Shown here piece after piece: positions 1 through 7,212 of a stretch of DNA of 7,363 nucleotides. The stretch is from contig CAIYZZ010000127.1 of NCBI GenBank assembly GCA_903930805.1, positions 1 through 7,363 on the forward strand, in the 5' to 3' direction. Numbering within the stretch: position 1 is the first letter of the stretch; every line of letters begins with the position of its first letter. The position numbers and the translations under genes are program-made. The notes beneath the pieces were generated by a model. The model had not been told where the DNA came from, ran no database searches, and was given only the letters and a program-made list of their open reading frames with translations. The DNA comes from an uncultured Rhodocyclaceae bacterium (GTDB taxonomy: Bacteria > Pseudomonadota > Gammaproteobacteria > Burkholderiales > Rhodocyclaceae).

Positions 1-1
1 G

Positions 2-1135
2 ACCAACACCGACACCGCTGACGTATTCGCTACCGCCCAGCAGGTGGCCGAACTGTATCGCGCCGGCTCCGAGATCGTCCGCGTTACCGTCAATACCCGC
101 GAGGCTGCGGGCGCCGTGCCGAAGATCAAGGAGCGCCTGTCCCAACTTGACCTTGATGTGCCGCTGGTCGGTGACTTTCATTTCAATGGCCACAAGTTGC
201 TTGCCGAGGTGCCGGAATGCGCTGCGGCGCTGGACAAGTTGCGCATTAATCCGGGTAATGTCGGCAAAGGCTCCCGTCGGGATGAACAGTTTGCCAGCCT
301 GATCGAATTTGCCTGCAAGTACCAAAAGCCAGTGCGCATCGGGGTCAACTGGGGCAGTCTCGACCAGGCCTTGTTGGCGCGCCTGATGGACGAGAATGCC
401 CGCCGGCCCGAGCCGAAGGATCCTACCGGACTAATGCGCGAGGCGATGGTCGCCTCTGCGCTCGAGTCTGCCGCGCAGGCTGAGGCGCTCGGTTTGCCGG
501 ACGAGGCGATTATTCTCTCGTGTAAGGTTTCCGGCGTGCAGGATCTGATCGCCATCTACCGCGACCTTGCCGCGCGCTGCGACTATCCTCTGCATCTGGG
601 CCTGACAGAAGCGGGTTTGGGCAGCAAGGGCATTGTTGCCTCCACTGCCGCGCTGGCCGTGCTGCTGCAGGAGGGCATCGGCGACACTATCCGTGTTTCC
701 CTCACGCCCGAACCCGGCGGCGAGCGCTCGCGCGAGGTCATCGTCGCGCAGGAAATCTTGCAGACCATGGGCCTGCGCGCCTTCGTGCCGATGGTGGTGG
801 CCTGCCCCGGCTGTGGCCGCACCAGCAGCACGGTGTTCCAGGAACTGGCGCAGGATATCCAAACCTACGTGCGTGCCCGCATGCCCGCGTGGCAGTTGCG
901 GCATAAAGGCGTGGAGAACATGACGCTGGCGGTGATGGGTTGTGTGGTGAATGGGCCCGGTGAGAGCAAGCACGCCAATCTCGGCATCTCGCTGCCCGGC
1001 ACCGGCGAAGAACCCGTCGCGCCCGTGTATTCCGATGGAGAGCGCATCACGACCTTGCGCGGCGAAAATATCGCCGCCGAATTCCGCACGCTCATCGACG
1101 CTTACGTCGAACGCAATTACCCAACCTATTCATGA
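2..1135 (+). CDS. ispG: 4-hydroxy-3-methylbut-2-enyl diphosphate synthase IspG (GcpE), 5' partial
   Basis: IspG catalyses the penultimate step of the MEP isoprenoid pathway in the cytosol, reductively converting the cyclic diphosphate MEcPP to HMBPP with a [4Fe-4S] cluster fed by flavodoxin or ferredoxin. The frame is open from base 2 and begins inside the family's conserved TNTDTADV stretch. About 40 N-terminal residues therefore lie outside the window, and the GTG at 44 is internal; 377 residues are visible. Hallmarks seen are NPGNVG (248-265) and RIGVNWGSL (335-361) in the TIM-barrel domain. In the C-terminal domain the cluster ligands are all present: CPGC with Cys codons at 803 and 812, a third Cys at 941, and the Glu of NGPGE at 962. 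The key residues look intact, so the enzyme is probably functional. It overlaps hisS by 4 nt (ATGA). Its promoter and start are not in view. The family call is near certain. Confidence 0.97.
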   Translation, partial: TNTDTADVFATAQQVAELYRAGSEIVRVTVNTREAAGAVPKIKERLSQLDLDVPLVGDFHFNGHKLLAEVPECAAALDKLRINPGNVGKGSRRDEQFASLIEFACKYQKPVRIGVNWGSLDQALLARLMDENARRPEPKDPTGLMREAMVASALESAAQAEALGLPDEAIILSCKVSGVQDLIAIYRDLAARCDYPLHLGLTEAGLGSKGIVASTAALAVLLQEGIGDTIRVSLTPEPGGERSREVIVAQEILQTMGLRAFVPMVVACPGCGRTSSTVFQELAQDIQTYVRARMPAWQLRHKGVENMTLAVMGCVVNGPGESKHANLGISLPGTGEEPVAPVYSDGERITTLRGENIAAEFRTLIDAYVERNYPTYS

Positions 1136-2436
1136 GCCAGACCCTGCAAGCCATCCGCGGGATGAACGACATCCTGCCTGCCGAAGCCGAACGCTGGGAA
1201 GCCTTCGAGGAACTCGTGCGCGACTGGCTCACCGCCTACGGCTACCGGCCAATTCGCATGCCGCTGGTCGAAGCGACCCCGCTGTTCGCACGCGCCATCG
1301 GCGCCGTTACCGACATCGTCGAAAAGGAAATGTATTCGTTCACCGACAGTCTCAACGGCGAGCAACTGACGTTGCGCCCGGAGGGCACCGCTTCCTGCGT
1401 GCGTGCCGTGCTGCAGCACAATCTTCTCTACGATGGCCCGAAACGCTTGTGGTACATGGGCCCGATGTTCCGCCACGAGCGTCCGCAGAAGGGCCGTTAT
1501 CGCCAGTTCCACCAGTTCGGCATCGAGGCGCTTGGTTTGGCCGGACCGGACATCGACGCCGAACAGATCATCATGTGCGCACGGCTGTGGGACGATCTCG
1601 GGCTGAATGGCGATGGCAACATCAAGCTCGAAATCAACTCACTCGGCGAGGCTGAAGAACGTGCCAGGCATCGCGCCGACCTGGTCACTTATCTGGAGCG
1701 CCATACCGACCAGCTTGATGAAGAAGCGAAGCGGCGTCTGCACACGAATCCCTTGCGCATCCTTGACACCAAGAACCCGGCGCTGCAGGCGCTTGTCGAA
1801 GGCGCGCCGAAACTGATCGATTATCTTGGCGAGAATTCGCTGAAGCATTTCGAGGGCGTGCAGCAGCTGTTGAAGGATGCGGTGATTCCCTATCGCATTA
1901 ATCCGCGCCTGGTGCGCGGACTCGACTACTACAACCTGACCGTGTTCGAGTGGGTTACCGAACAACTCGGGGCCCAGGGCACGGTTTGCGCCGGCGGCCG
2001 CTATGACGGTCTCGTCGCGCAACTGGGCGGCAAGCCTGCGCCCGCTTGTGGCTTCGCCATGGGCATCGAACGCCTGATGGCTTTGCTCGAAGCCAAAGAA
2101 GGTTTCATCGAGCCACCTGCACCGGATGTGTATGTCGTGCATCAGGGAGAGGCTGCGCAGCGACTGGCTTTCCGCGCCGCCGAGATGTTGCGCAATACTG
2201 GCTGTGCCGTGTTTACCCACATGGGCGGCGGCAGTTTCAAATCCCAGTTCAAACGTGCCGATGCTTCGGGAGCGCAACTGGCGGTGATTATCGGCGACGA
2301 CGAGGCCGCCGCGAATGCCGTGACACTTAAACCCCTGCGAGTAGATGCCGAACAGCAGCGCGTACCGCTGGAAGATCTGGCGGACCGTGTCGGTGACTGG
2401 CTCTACGGCACCGACGAAGAATTTGACGAGGAATAG
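1132..2436 (+). CDS. hisS: Histidyl-tRNA synthetase (HisRS)
   Basis: This class II aminoacyl-tRNA synthetase charges tRNA-His with histidine in the cytosol. The 434-residue product is close to the usual bacterial length. The N-terminal [11 protein letters not shown] segment is typical, and motif 1 lies around residues 25-57. The ATP/histidine-binding TLRPEGTA is at 80-87, and motif 2 with [18 protein letters not shown] is at 113-130. The histidine-specific RGLDYY is at 262-267 with AGGRYDGL at 287-294, and motif 3 with GFAMGIERL is at 307-315. The anticodon-binding domain occupies roughly 330-425, followed by an acidic tail (TDEEFDEE). The ATG at 1132 is chosen because it gives the canonical N-terminus and overlaps the ispG stop as ATGA. 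No clear Shine-Dalgarno precedes it, so translation is probably coupled to ispG. All catalytic motifs are intact. Confidence 0.98.
   Translation: MSQTLQAIRGMNDILPAEAERWEAFEELVRDWLTAYGYRPIRMPLVEATPLFARAIGAVTDIVEKEMYSFTDSLNGEQLTLRPEGTASCVRAVLQHNLLYDGPKRLWYMGPMFRHERPQKGRYRQFHQFGIEALGLAGPDIDAEQIIMCARLWDDLGLNGDGNIKLEINSLGEAEERARHRADLVTYLERHTDQLDEEAKRRLHTNPLRILDTKNPALQALVEGAPKLIDYLGENSLKHFEGVQQLLKDAVIPYRINPRLVRGLDYYNLTVFEWVTEQLGAQGTVCAGGRYDGLVAQLGGKPAPACGFAMGIERLMALLEAKEGFIEPPAPDVYVVHQGEAAQRLAFRAAEMLRNTGCAVFTHMGGGSFKSQFKRADASGAQLAVIIGDDEAAANAVTLKPLRVDAEQQRVPLEDLADRVGDWLYGTDEEFDEE
2428..2433 (+). promoter_or_regulatory. Ribosome binding site of yfgM
   Basis: GAGGAA lies 6 nt before the ATG at 2440 and is formed by the last two sense codons of hisS (Glu-Glu). 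It supports the yfgM start and gives this gene its own ribosome entry, unlike hisS and der, which have no visible site. Confidence 0.7.
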
Positions 2437-2439
2437 ACA

Positions 2440-3102
2440 ATGGCAACTTACGATCTTGAAGAGCAGGAACAAATCGAAGAACTGAAGACCTGGTGGAAGC
2501 TGCACGGCACGCTGATTACGGCGGTGATCGTCGCCCTCGCCATTGGTGTGGTCGGCTGGCAAGGCTGGAATTGGTGGCAGCGCAGCCAGTCGAACCAGGC
2601 TGCGCAACTCTATGGTGGCATCCAGCAGGCCCTCGAGCAGCAGGATGTAAAGCGCGTACGCCTGATTGCCGGCGAGTTGATCGACAAGTATGCGAGTACG
2701 TCCTACGCTAGCCTGGCAGCGATGCTGGCGGGCAAGGTGCTGGTCGAGTCGGGTGATACCAAGTCGGCGCAGGCGCAGTTCGGCTGGGTGGCGGAAAACG
2801 CCAAGGATCCAGGTCTGCGCGATCTGGCGCGCCTGCGACAGGCCATCGTGCTGGCCGAAGAGAAAAGTTTTGACGAAGCCCTGAAGCAACTTGCCGTCCC
2901 GCCAGCACCGAGTTTTATGGCGCGCTATCTCGAGGTGCGTGGCGATATCCTCATGGCGCAAGGCAAACATGCCGAAGCGCGCACTGCCTACGTGGAAGCG
3001 TACAAACAATTCGACGAAATCCGCAAAGCTGCGGGGATACCTGCCGGCCCATATGCCGACATACTCCAGGCCAAGCGCGACGCCGCTGGGGGGCAGTCGT
3101 GA
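2440..3102 (+). CDS. yfgM: YfgM family protein, ancillary SecYEG translocon subunit (UPF0070, TPR-like)
   Basis: The product is a 220-residue, single-span inner-membrane protein with a periplasmic C-terminal domain. The cytoplasmic N-terminus is acidic (DLEEQEQIEELKTWWK, residues 5-20). One hydrophobic segment spans about 24-43, followed by WNWWQRSQ. The rest is alanine-rich and helical with TPR-like repeats, for example around 53-110 and 125-190. In E. coli, YfgM associates with PpiD and SecYEG and helps pass exported proteins to periplasmic chaperones; that role is known for the family and inferred here. The gene starts 3 nt after hisS and overlaps bamB by 4 nt, the same order as in many proteobacteria, which strengthens the assignment because the sequence itself is weakly conserved. 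It has no signal-peptidase site, consistent with a membrane anchor. Confidence 0.92.
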   Translation: MATYDLEEQEQIEELKTWWKLHGTLITAVIVALAIGVVGWQGWNWWQRSQSNQAAQLYGGIQQALEQQDVKRVRLIAGELIDKYASTSYASLAAMLAGKVLVESGDTKSAQAQFGWVAENAKDPGLRDLARLRQAIVLAEEKSFDEALKQLAVPPAPSFMARYLEVRGDILMAQGKHAEARTAYVEAYKQFDEIRKAAGIPAGPYADILQAKRDAAGGQS

Positions 3103-4271
3103 GAAGTTTCGTGATCCTGCGCATGGCATTGTTCTGCGCTGCTGCCATGGCGCTGGACGGCTGCTCCTCCGTCAGTTCCACGATCGATACCTTGAACCCG
3201 TTCAGCAAATCCGCCCCCAAGGTCAAGCCGGCGGAACTCACCGCGATTCAGCCGAGTGCGGAATTGAAGAGCTTGTGGCAGTCGAGCATCGGTAGTGCCG
3301 GCGAGTTTGCGCTTACGCCTGCCGTGGTGGGTGAGAGTGTCTACGCGGCTGCGCGTGACGGGACGCTGACTCGTCTTGATGGGGGGCGCCAGGTCTGGCG
3401 CATCAGCGCCGGGCAGCAGATCTCCGGCGGCGTCGGTGCCAATGACAAGCTGGTTGTCGTGGGAACTCCCAAGGGTGAGGTGCTGGCTTTCCATGCGGCG
3501 GATGGTCGTCCGGCCTGGCAAACGCACACCAGTTCAGAAATTCTCTCCGCGCCGGCCGTGTCTCGCGAACTCGTTGCGGTGCGCAGCGGTGATGCGCGCA
3601 TCTTCGGGTTCGATGCCGCTGATGGCAAGCGCCGCTGGGTCTATCAACGCACCACGCCGGCACTGGCGCTACGCTCGAATGTTGGCGTTACCTTGACCGA
3701 CAAGGCAATCTACGCAGGTTTCCCCGGCGGCAAGCTGATTGCCGTGTCACTCAACAACGGTGCGGCACTTTGGGAAGCCACGGTTGCTCTGCCGCGTGGG
3801 GCGACAGAGTTGGAGCGGATTGCCGATATCGCCAGCGATCCGGTGGTCGAAGGCCGTTCAGTTTGCGCCGTTGCTTATCAGGGGCGCGTAGCCTGTTTCG
3901 ACGCCGTCAGCGGTAATCAGCAATGGGCGCGCGATGTTTCCTCGACGGCGGGTCTCGACATCGGCAACCGCTACCTTTATGTCAGCGACGACAAAGGTGC
4001 CGTGCTTGCCTTCGACCGCAACAGCGGCGCCAGCATCTGGAAGCAGGACAAGCTCCTGATGCGCGGCCTGACACGTCCGTTGGTTATCGGCCGCCGTGTT
4101 GCCGTCACCGACTTTCAGGGTGTGGTCCATCTCATTTCTGAGGAGGATGGCGCTTTTGCCGCGCGGTTTACAACTGATGGTTCGGCAATTGTTGTCGCAC
4201 CACAGCGCCTGGGTGGTGATTTCGTCGTGCAGACAAAGAATGGCAGCATCCATGCCCTGACGATCAAATAA
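3099..4271 (+). CDS. bamB: Outer membrane protein assembly factor BamB (lipoprotein)
   Basis: BamB is the beta-propeller lipoprotein of the BAM complex, which inserts beta-barrel proteins into the outer membrane and contacts BamA. The product is 390 residues, close to the E. coli protein. An N-terminal lipoprotein signal is visible: Arg2 and Arg8, a hydrophobic core, then a lipobox LDGC with Cys22 followed by Ser-Ser, which fits outer-membrane retention. Asp at the -2 position of the lipobox is unusual. The propeller is built from PQQ-type repeats ending in G-x3-W, with Trp at 100, 140, 180, 225, 276 and 314. The BamB hallmark [14 protein letters not shown] is at 231-244. The GTG start at 3099 overlaps the yfgM stop (GTGA) and follows a G-run at 3088-3093. 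A later ATG at 3123 would lose the positively charged n-region, so it was rejected. Confidence 0.96.
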   Translation: MRSFVILRMALFCAAAMALDGCSSVSSTIDTLNPFSKSAPKVKPAELTAIQPSAELKSLWQSSIGSAGEFALTPAVVGESVYAAARDGTLTRLDGGRQVWRISAGQQISGGVGANDKLVVVGTPKGEVLAFHAADGRPAWQTHTSSEILSAPAVSRELVAVRSGDARIFGFDAADGKRRWVYQRTTPALALRSNVGVTLTDKAIYAGFPGGKLIAVSLNNGAALWEATVALPRGATELERIADIASDPVVEGRSVCAVAYQGRVACFDAVSGNQQWARDVSSTAGLDIGNRYLYVSDDKGAVLAFDRNSGASIWKQDKLLMRGLTRPLVIGRRVAVTDFQGVVHLISEEDGAFAARFTTDGSAIVVAPQRLGGDFVVQTKNGSIHALTIK

Positions 4272-5596
4272 TGCTTCCCACAATCGCACTGGTCGGCCGA
4301 CCCAACGTTGGCAAGTCCACGCTGTTCAATCGTTTGACCAAGTCGCGTGACGCTTTGGTCGCTGACCAACCTGGCCTGACGCGTGATCGTCACTACGGTC
4401 ACGGTCGGCTGGGCAATCGACCGTTTCTCGTCATTGATACCGGTGGCTTCGAACCGCAGGCCAAGGACGGCATCGTGCATGAAATGGCGCGCCAGGCCGA
4501 GGCGGCTATCGCCGAGGCTGACGTGCTGTTGTTTTTGGTCGATTGCCGTACCGGCCTCGCGCCGCAAGATATGGTGATCGCCGAGTTGTTGCGCCGCACC
4601 GGCCGACCGCTGCACCTCGTCGTCAATAAGGCCGAGGGCATGAACCGTGATGTCGTCGCAGCAGAATTCCATGAACTCGGCTGCGGTGAGCCGCGTGTCA
4701 TCTCCTCTGCTCACGGCGAAGGGGTGCGCGAACTACTCGAATTTGCGCTGGCGGATTTTCCGGCAGAGGAGATTGAAGTCGACGATTCCGGTGGCCCGCG
4801 TGTCGCCATCGCCGGTCGCCCCAACGTTGGCAAGAGCACCCTCGTCAATACCCTGCTTGGCGAGGAGCGCATGATCGCCTTTGACATGCCGGGCACCACG
4901 CGTGATGCCATTGCCACGCCGTTCGAGAAGAACGGGAAAAACTACACGCTGATTGACACCGCCGGCTTGCGCCGTAAGGGGCGCGTCTTCGAGACCATCG
5001 AAAAATTCTCGGTGGTCAAAACGCTGCAAGCTATCGAAGCCGCAAACGTCGTCGTGCTGATGGTTGACGCGAGTCAGGACATTTCCGATCAAGATGCGCA
5101 CATCGCCGGCTTTTGTATCGAAGCGGGGCGCGCGTTGGTGCTGGCGGTGAATAAGTGGGATGCCGTCGATCAATATCGCCGTGAGCAGGTGAAGCAGGAC
5201 ATCACGCGGAAGCTCAACTTCCTTGGTTTCGCGCGGGTGCATTACATCTCGGCGCTGAAAGGGCAGGGCGTCAGCGGCGTCATGCAATCGGTCGACAAGG
5301 CCTACGCCGCGGCAATGGTCAAGCTGACCACGCCCAAGCTCACCCGCGTGTTGCTCGATGCCGTGCAGAAGCAATCGCCGCCGCGCCACGGCAACGTGCG
5401 GCCCAAGTTGCGTTACGCCCACCAGGGCGGCAGCAATCCGCCGGTTGTCGTCATCCACGGCAACGCCCTCGAGCACGTGCCGCCCGCCTATGTGCGTTAC
5501 CTCGAACACGTGTTTGTCGAGACCTTCAAACTGCAAGGCACACCGCTGCGCATCCAGTTCAAGATCACCAAGAATCCTTACGTCGATAAAGATTGA
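4271..5596 (+). CDS. der: Ribosome biogenesis GTPase Der (EngA)
   Basis: Der is a tandem-domain GTPase needed for maturation of the 50S ribosomal subunit. At 441 residues it is a normal length. GTPase domain 1 has a P-loop GRPNVGKST at 9-17, DTGGF at 56-60 and NKAE at 119-122. Domain 2 has GRPNVGKST at 182-190, DTAGLRRKG at 229-237 and NKWD at 294-297. A KH-like C-terminal domain from about 352 carries [17 protein letters not shown] (371-387), typical of the family. The two P-loops share an identical 15-nt string (4301-4315 and 4820-4834), expected from the shared motif and similar codon choice. The ATG shares one base with the bamB stop (TAATG) and lacks a clear Shine-Dalgarno, so reinitiation after bamB is likely. 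All nucleotide-binding motifs are intact. Confidence 0.98.
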   Translation: MLPTIALVGRPNVGKSTLFNRLTKSRDALVADQPGLTRDRHYGHGRLGNRPFLVIDTGGFEPQAKDGIVHEMARQAEAAIAEADVLLFLVDCRTGLAPQDMVIAELLRRTGRPLHLVVNKAEGMNRDVVAAEFHELGCGEPRVISSAHGEGVRELLEFALADFPAEEIEVDDSGGPRVAIAGRPNVGKSTLVNTLLGEERMIAFDMPGTTRDAIATPFEKNGKNYTLIDTAGLRRKGRVFETIEKFSVVKTLQAIEAANVVVLMVDASQDISDQDAHIAGFCIEAGRALVLAVNKWDAVDQYRREQVKQDITRKLNFLGFARVHYISALKGQGVSGVMQSVDKAYAAAMVKLTTPKLTRVLLDAVQKQSPPRHGNVRPKLRYAHQGGSNPPVVVIHGNALEHVPPAYVRYLEHVFVETFKLQGTPLRIQFKITKNPYVDKD

Positions 5597-5602
5597 GAGG
5601 GG
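5596..5602 (+). promoter_or_regulatory. Ribosome binding site of fdxA
   Basis: The purine run AGAGGGG begins at the last base of the der stop codon and ends 9 nt before the ATG at 5612. It is the only reasonable Shine-Dalgarno in the 15-nt gap and supports this start. Confidence 0.65.
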
Positions 5603-5611
5603 TTTGGTCCG

Positions 5612-5935
5612 ATGACCTACGTTGTTACCGAGAATTGCATCAAGTGTAAATACACCGATTGTGTGGATGTCTGCCCGGTCGATTGTTTCCGCGAGGGGCC
5701 GAACTTTCTGGTTATCGATCCCGACGAATGCATCGATTGCACCTTGTGCGTGCCGGAGTGTCCGGCCGAGGCGATCTTCGCCGAGGATGATGTGCCCACG
5801 GAACAGCGCGACATGATCGCACTGAACGCCGAGCTCGCCAGACAGTGGCCTGCCATCATCGAGCGCAAGGAGCCGGCGGCGGATGCGGACGAATGGCGCG
5901 GACGCTCAGGCAAGCGAGCCCTGCTTGAGCGCTGA
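5612..5935 (+). CDS. fdxA: 7Fe-8S ferredoxin, FdxA / Azotobacter FdI type
   Basis: This is a small cytosolic electron carrier of 107 residues with one [3Fe-4S] and one [4Fe-4S] cluster. Nine cysteines match the FdI pattern: 9, 12, 17, 21, 25, 40, 43, 46 and 50, counting Met as 1. By analogy with Azotobacter vinelandii FdI, Cys9, 17 and 50 bind the 3Fe cluster and Cys21, 40, 43 and 46 bind the 4Fe cluster. Cys12 and Cys25 would be non-ligands. The C-terminal extension (QLNAELA-like helix, then a charged tail ending in LLER) also matches the family. In other proteobacteria FdxA is linked to ferredoxin-NADP reductase and oxidative-stress responses; the partner here is unknown. The gene starts 15 nt after der and ends in tandem in-frame stops (TGA TAA). 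Family assignment is firm; the physiological role is inference. Confidence 0.96.
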   Translation: MTYVVTENCIKCKYTDCVDVCPVDCFREGPNFLVIDPDECIDCTLCVPECPAEAIFAEDDVPTEQRDMIALNAELARQWPAIIERKEPAADADEWRGRSGKRALLER

Positions 5936-5983
5936 TAATTTTCCGGGCCGTTAAGAGAAAAAGTCGGCGCTGGCGGGACGGCA

Positions 5984-6019
5984 GGATGATTGAGGGGGCG
6001 TGTTAGACTTGCATCATCC
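5984..6019. repeat. 7-bp perfect inverted repeat framing the candidate aroC promoter
   Basis: GGATGAT (5984-5990) and its exact reverse complement ATCATCC (6013-6019) are separated by 22 nt. The spacer contains the TGTTAGACT extended -10 candidate. The arrangement could be an operator or an RNA hairpin arm pair, but a 7-bp repeat in a gap of about 100 nt can arise by chance, so functional status is uncertain. Confidence 0.35.
6001..6009 (+). promoter_or_regulatory. Candidate extended -10 promoter for aroC
   Basis: TGTTAGACT reads as an extended -10 (TG-N-TAGACT; four of six bases match TATAAT). No TTGACA-like -35 sits at normal spacing. An alternative pairing is TTGAGG (5990-5995) with CATCAT (6012-6017) at 16-nt spacing. 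Either would start transcription shortly before the aroC ATG at 6041. The 105-nt gap after a run of overlapping genes makes a promoter here plausible, but it is only a motif match. Confidence 0.4.
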
Positions 6020-6040
6020 CATTCACAGCGGCGGTTTTGC

Positions 6041-7144
6041 ATGTCCGGCAACACTATTGGCACGCTTTTCAGCGTGACTTCGTTCGGCGAATCACATGGC
6101 CCGGCGATCGGTTGCGTGGTGGATGGCTGTCCTCCCGGGCTTTGCCTCGCCGAGGCTGACATCCAGATTGAACTCGATCGACGCAAGCCCGGCACCTCGC
6201 GTCACGTCACCCAACGGCGGGAGGATGACAGCGTCGAAATTCTCTCTGGCGTGTTCGAGGGCAAGACCACCGGCACCCCGATCGCCCTGCTGATCCGCAA
6301 CACCGACCAACGCAGCAAGGATTACGGCAACATTGCGCAGAGCTTCCGGCCCGGGCACGCCGACTATACCTATTGGCAGAAATACGGCATCCGCGACTAC
6401 CGCGGCGGCGGGCGTTCTTCGGCGCGCGAGACGGCAGTTCGCGTTGCTGCCGGTGCCATTGCCCGCAAGTGGTTGCACGAACGTTATGGCGTGACGGTGC
6501 GTGGCTGGATGAGCGAACTGGGGCCGATCAAGATTTCGTTCGTCACGGCGAGCGCCATCGACAGTAATCCGTTTTTTGTACCGAATCAGGAGGTCGTCCC
6601 CGAACTGGAAGCCTACATGGACCAGTTGCGCAAGGATGGCGATTCGGTGGGCGCGCGTATCGAGGTGGTGGCGACCGGCGTGCCGCCCGGTTGGGGCGAC
6701 CCGGTGTATGGCCGGCTCGATGCGCAGATCGCCTATGCCATGATGGGCATCAACGCCGTCAAGGGCGTGGAGATCGGTGCTGGCTTCGGTTGCGTTGCCC
6801 AACGCGGTAGCGAGCATGGCGACGAACTGACGCCGCAAGGATTTTTGAGCAACCATGCCGGTGGTGTGCTCGGCGGTATTTCTTCGGGGCAGGATGTCAC
6901 GGTCAGCATCGCCATCAAACCGACCTCGAGCATACGTTTGCCGCGCCGCTCGATCGATCTGACTGGCCAGCCGACCACCGTTTCGACAGAGGGTCGTCAC
7001 GACCCATGCGTCGGCATCCGCGCCACGCCGATTGCCGAGGCGATGCTGGCCATGGTGCTGATGGATGCGGCCTTGCTGCAGCGGGCGCAATGCGCAGATG
7101 TACGCTGCCCGACGCCGGTCATTCCGGGGAAAGCGCTCGGCTAA
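6041..7144 (+). CDS. aroC: Chorismate synthase AroC
   Basis: AroC performs the last step of the shikimate pathway, converting 5-enolpyruvylshikimate-3-phosphate to chorismate, the precursor of aromatic amino acids, folate and quinones. It needs reduced FMN, which the monofunctional bacterial enzyme takes from outside. The product has 367 residues, near the usual length. Signature 1 with GESHG is at 16-20, including His19. Signature 2 with RPGHAD at 103-108 (His106) runs into [10 protein letters not shown] at 122-131. GGISSGQ is at 278-284, and the third signature, [17 protein letters not shown], is at 319-335. The two conserved histidines and the flavin/phosphate-binding segments are present. 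The ATG at 6041 gives the canonical [11 protein letters not shown]-terminus; the frame stays open upstream to a TTG at 5990, but those 17 residues are not family-like. The Shine-Dalgarno is weak (GCGGCGG region, 6028-6034). A possible promoter lies just upstream. Confidence 0.97.
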   Translation: MSGNTIGTLFSVTSFGESHGPAIGCVVDGCPPGLCLAEADIQIELDRRKPGTSRHVTQRREDDSVEILSGVFEGKTTGTPIALLIRNTDQRSKDYGNIAQSFRPGHADYTYWQKYGIRDYRGGGRSSARETAVRVAAGAIARKWLHERYGVTVRGWMSELGPIKISFVTASAIDSNPFFVPNQEVVPELEAYMDQLRKDGDSVGARIEVVATGVPPGWGDPVYGRLDAQIAYAMMGINAVKGVEIGAGFGCVAQRGSEHGDELTPQGFLSNHAGGVLGGISSGQDVTVSIAIKPTSSIRLPRRSIDLTGQPTTVSTEGRHDPCVGIRATPIAEAMLAMVLMDAALLQRAQCADVRCPTPVIPGKALG

Positions 7145-7159
7145 CGGCCTGGGATTGCC

Positions 7160-7168
7160 TGATAGAAT
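7160..7168 (+). promoter_or_regulatory. Candidate extended -10 promoter for the YdcH-family gene
   Basis: TGATAGAAT fits an extended -10 (TG-N-TAGAAT; five of six bases match TATAAT) in the 68-nt gap after aroC. No good -35 is seen 16-18 nt upstream, where the sequence runs through the aroC stop. Transcription would begin near 7175, giving a leader of about 38 nt before the ATG at 7213. Confidence 0.45.
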
Positions 7169-7198
7169 TCGTCTCAGTTTTCCAAAAACACGATAAAC

Positions 7199-7205
7199 AG
7201 GGAAG
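7199..7205 (+). promoter_or_regulatory. Ribosome binding site of the YdcH-family gene
   Basis: AGGGAAG ends 7 nt before the ATG at 7213. It is one of the clearest Shine-Dalgarno sequences in the window and fixes the start of this short gene. Confidence 0.65.
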
Positions 7206-7212
7206 AAAAGCC

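Noticed and set aside
44..46. GTG as the start of ispG
   Set aside because: The frame is open to the window edge and the upstream residues ([10 protein letters not shown]) are conserved IspG sequence, so the true start lies before the window.
951..1655. A 234-codon + strand frame across the ispG-hisS junction
   Set aside because: The translation is rich in Arg, Pro and Ser, typical of an out-of-frame reading, and it overlaps two well-supported genes.
1639..3129. A 496-codon open frame on the - strand spanning hisS and yfgM
   Set aside because: It lies fully opposite two genes with strong family motifs, crosses their boundary, and its translation resembles no family I recognise. Long antisense frames are common opposite GC-rich genes with strong codon bias.
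4301..4834. Identical 15-nt strings (CCCAACGTTGGCAAG) 519 nt apart, each containing the palindrome CCAACGTTGG
   Set aside because: Both encode the PNVGK core of the two Der P-loops, so protein constraint and codon choice explain them without a separate DNA function.
4733..5536. A 267-codon open frame on the - strand inside der
   Set aside because: It is opposite intact Der motifs and its translation is low in recognisable features; treated as a codon-bias shadow.
5904..5942. Possible terminator hairpin at the fdxA 3' end (CAAGC 5911-5915 with GCTTG 5923-5927, extendable by GCT/AGC across a 4-nt bulge)
   Set aside because: The stem is short and lies in coding sequence, and the only T-run (TTTT after the stops) is well separated from it. 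It is not a convincing intrinsic terminator.
5990..6040. TTG at 5990 as the start of aroC, adding 17 residues
   Set aside because: The added residues (Arg/Ser-rich) do not match the family, whereas the ATG at 6041 gives the canonical N-terminus. The extra stretch also covers the candidate promoter.
6092..7090. A 332-codon open frame on the - strand inside aroC
   Set aside because: It is opposite the full set of chorismate synthase signatures and is a codon-bias shadow.
7177..7191. Small A/T hairpin GTTTT-CCA-AAAAC in the gap after aroC
   Set aside because: Five mostly A-T pairs with a 3-nt loop are too weak for a terminator, and the sequence sits in the probable leader of the next gene.
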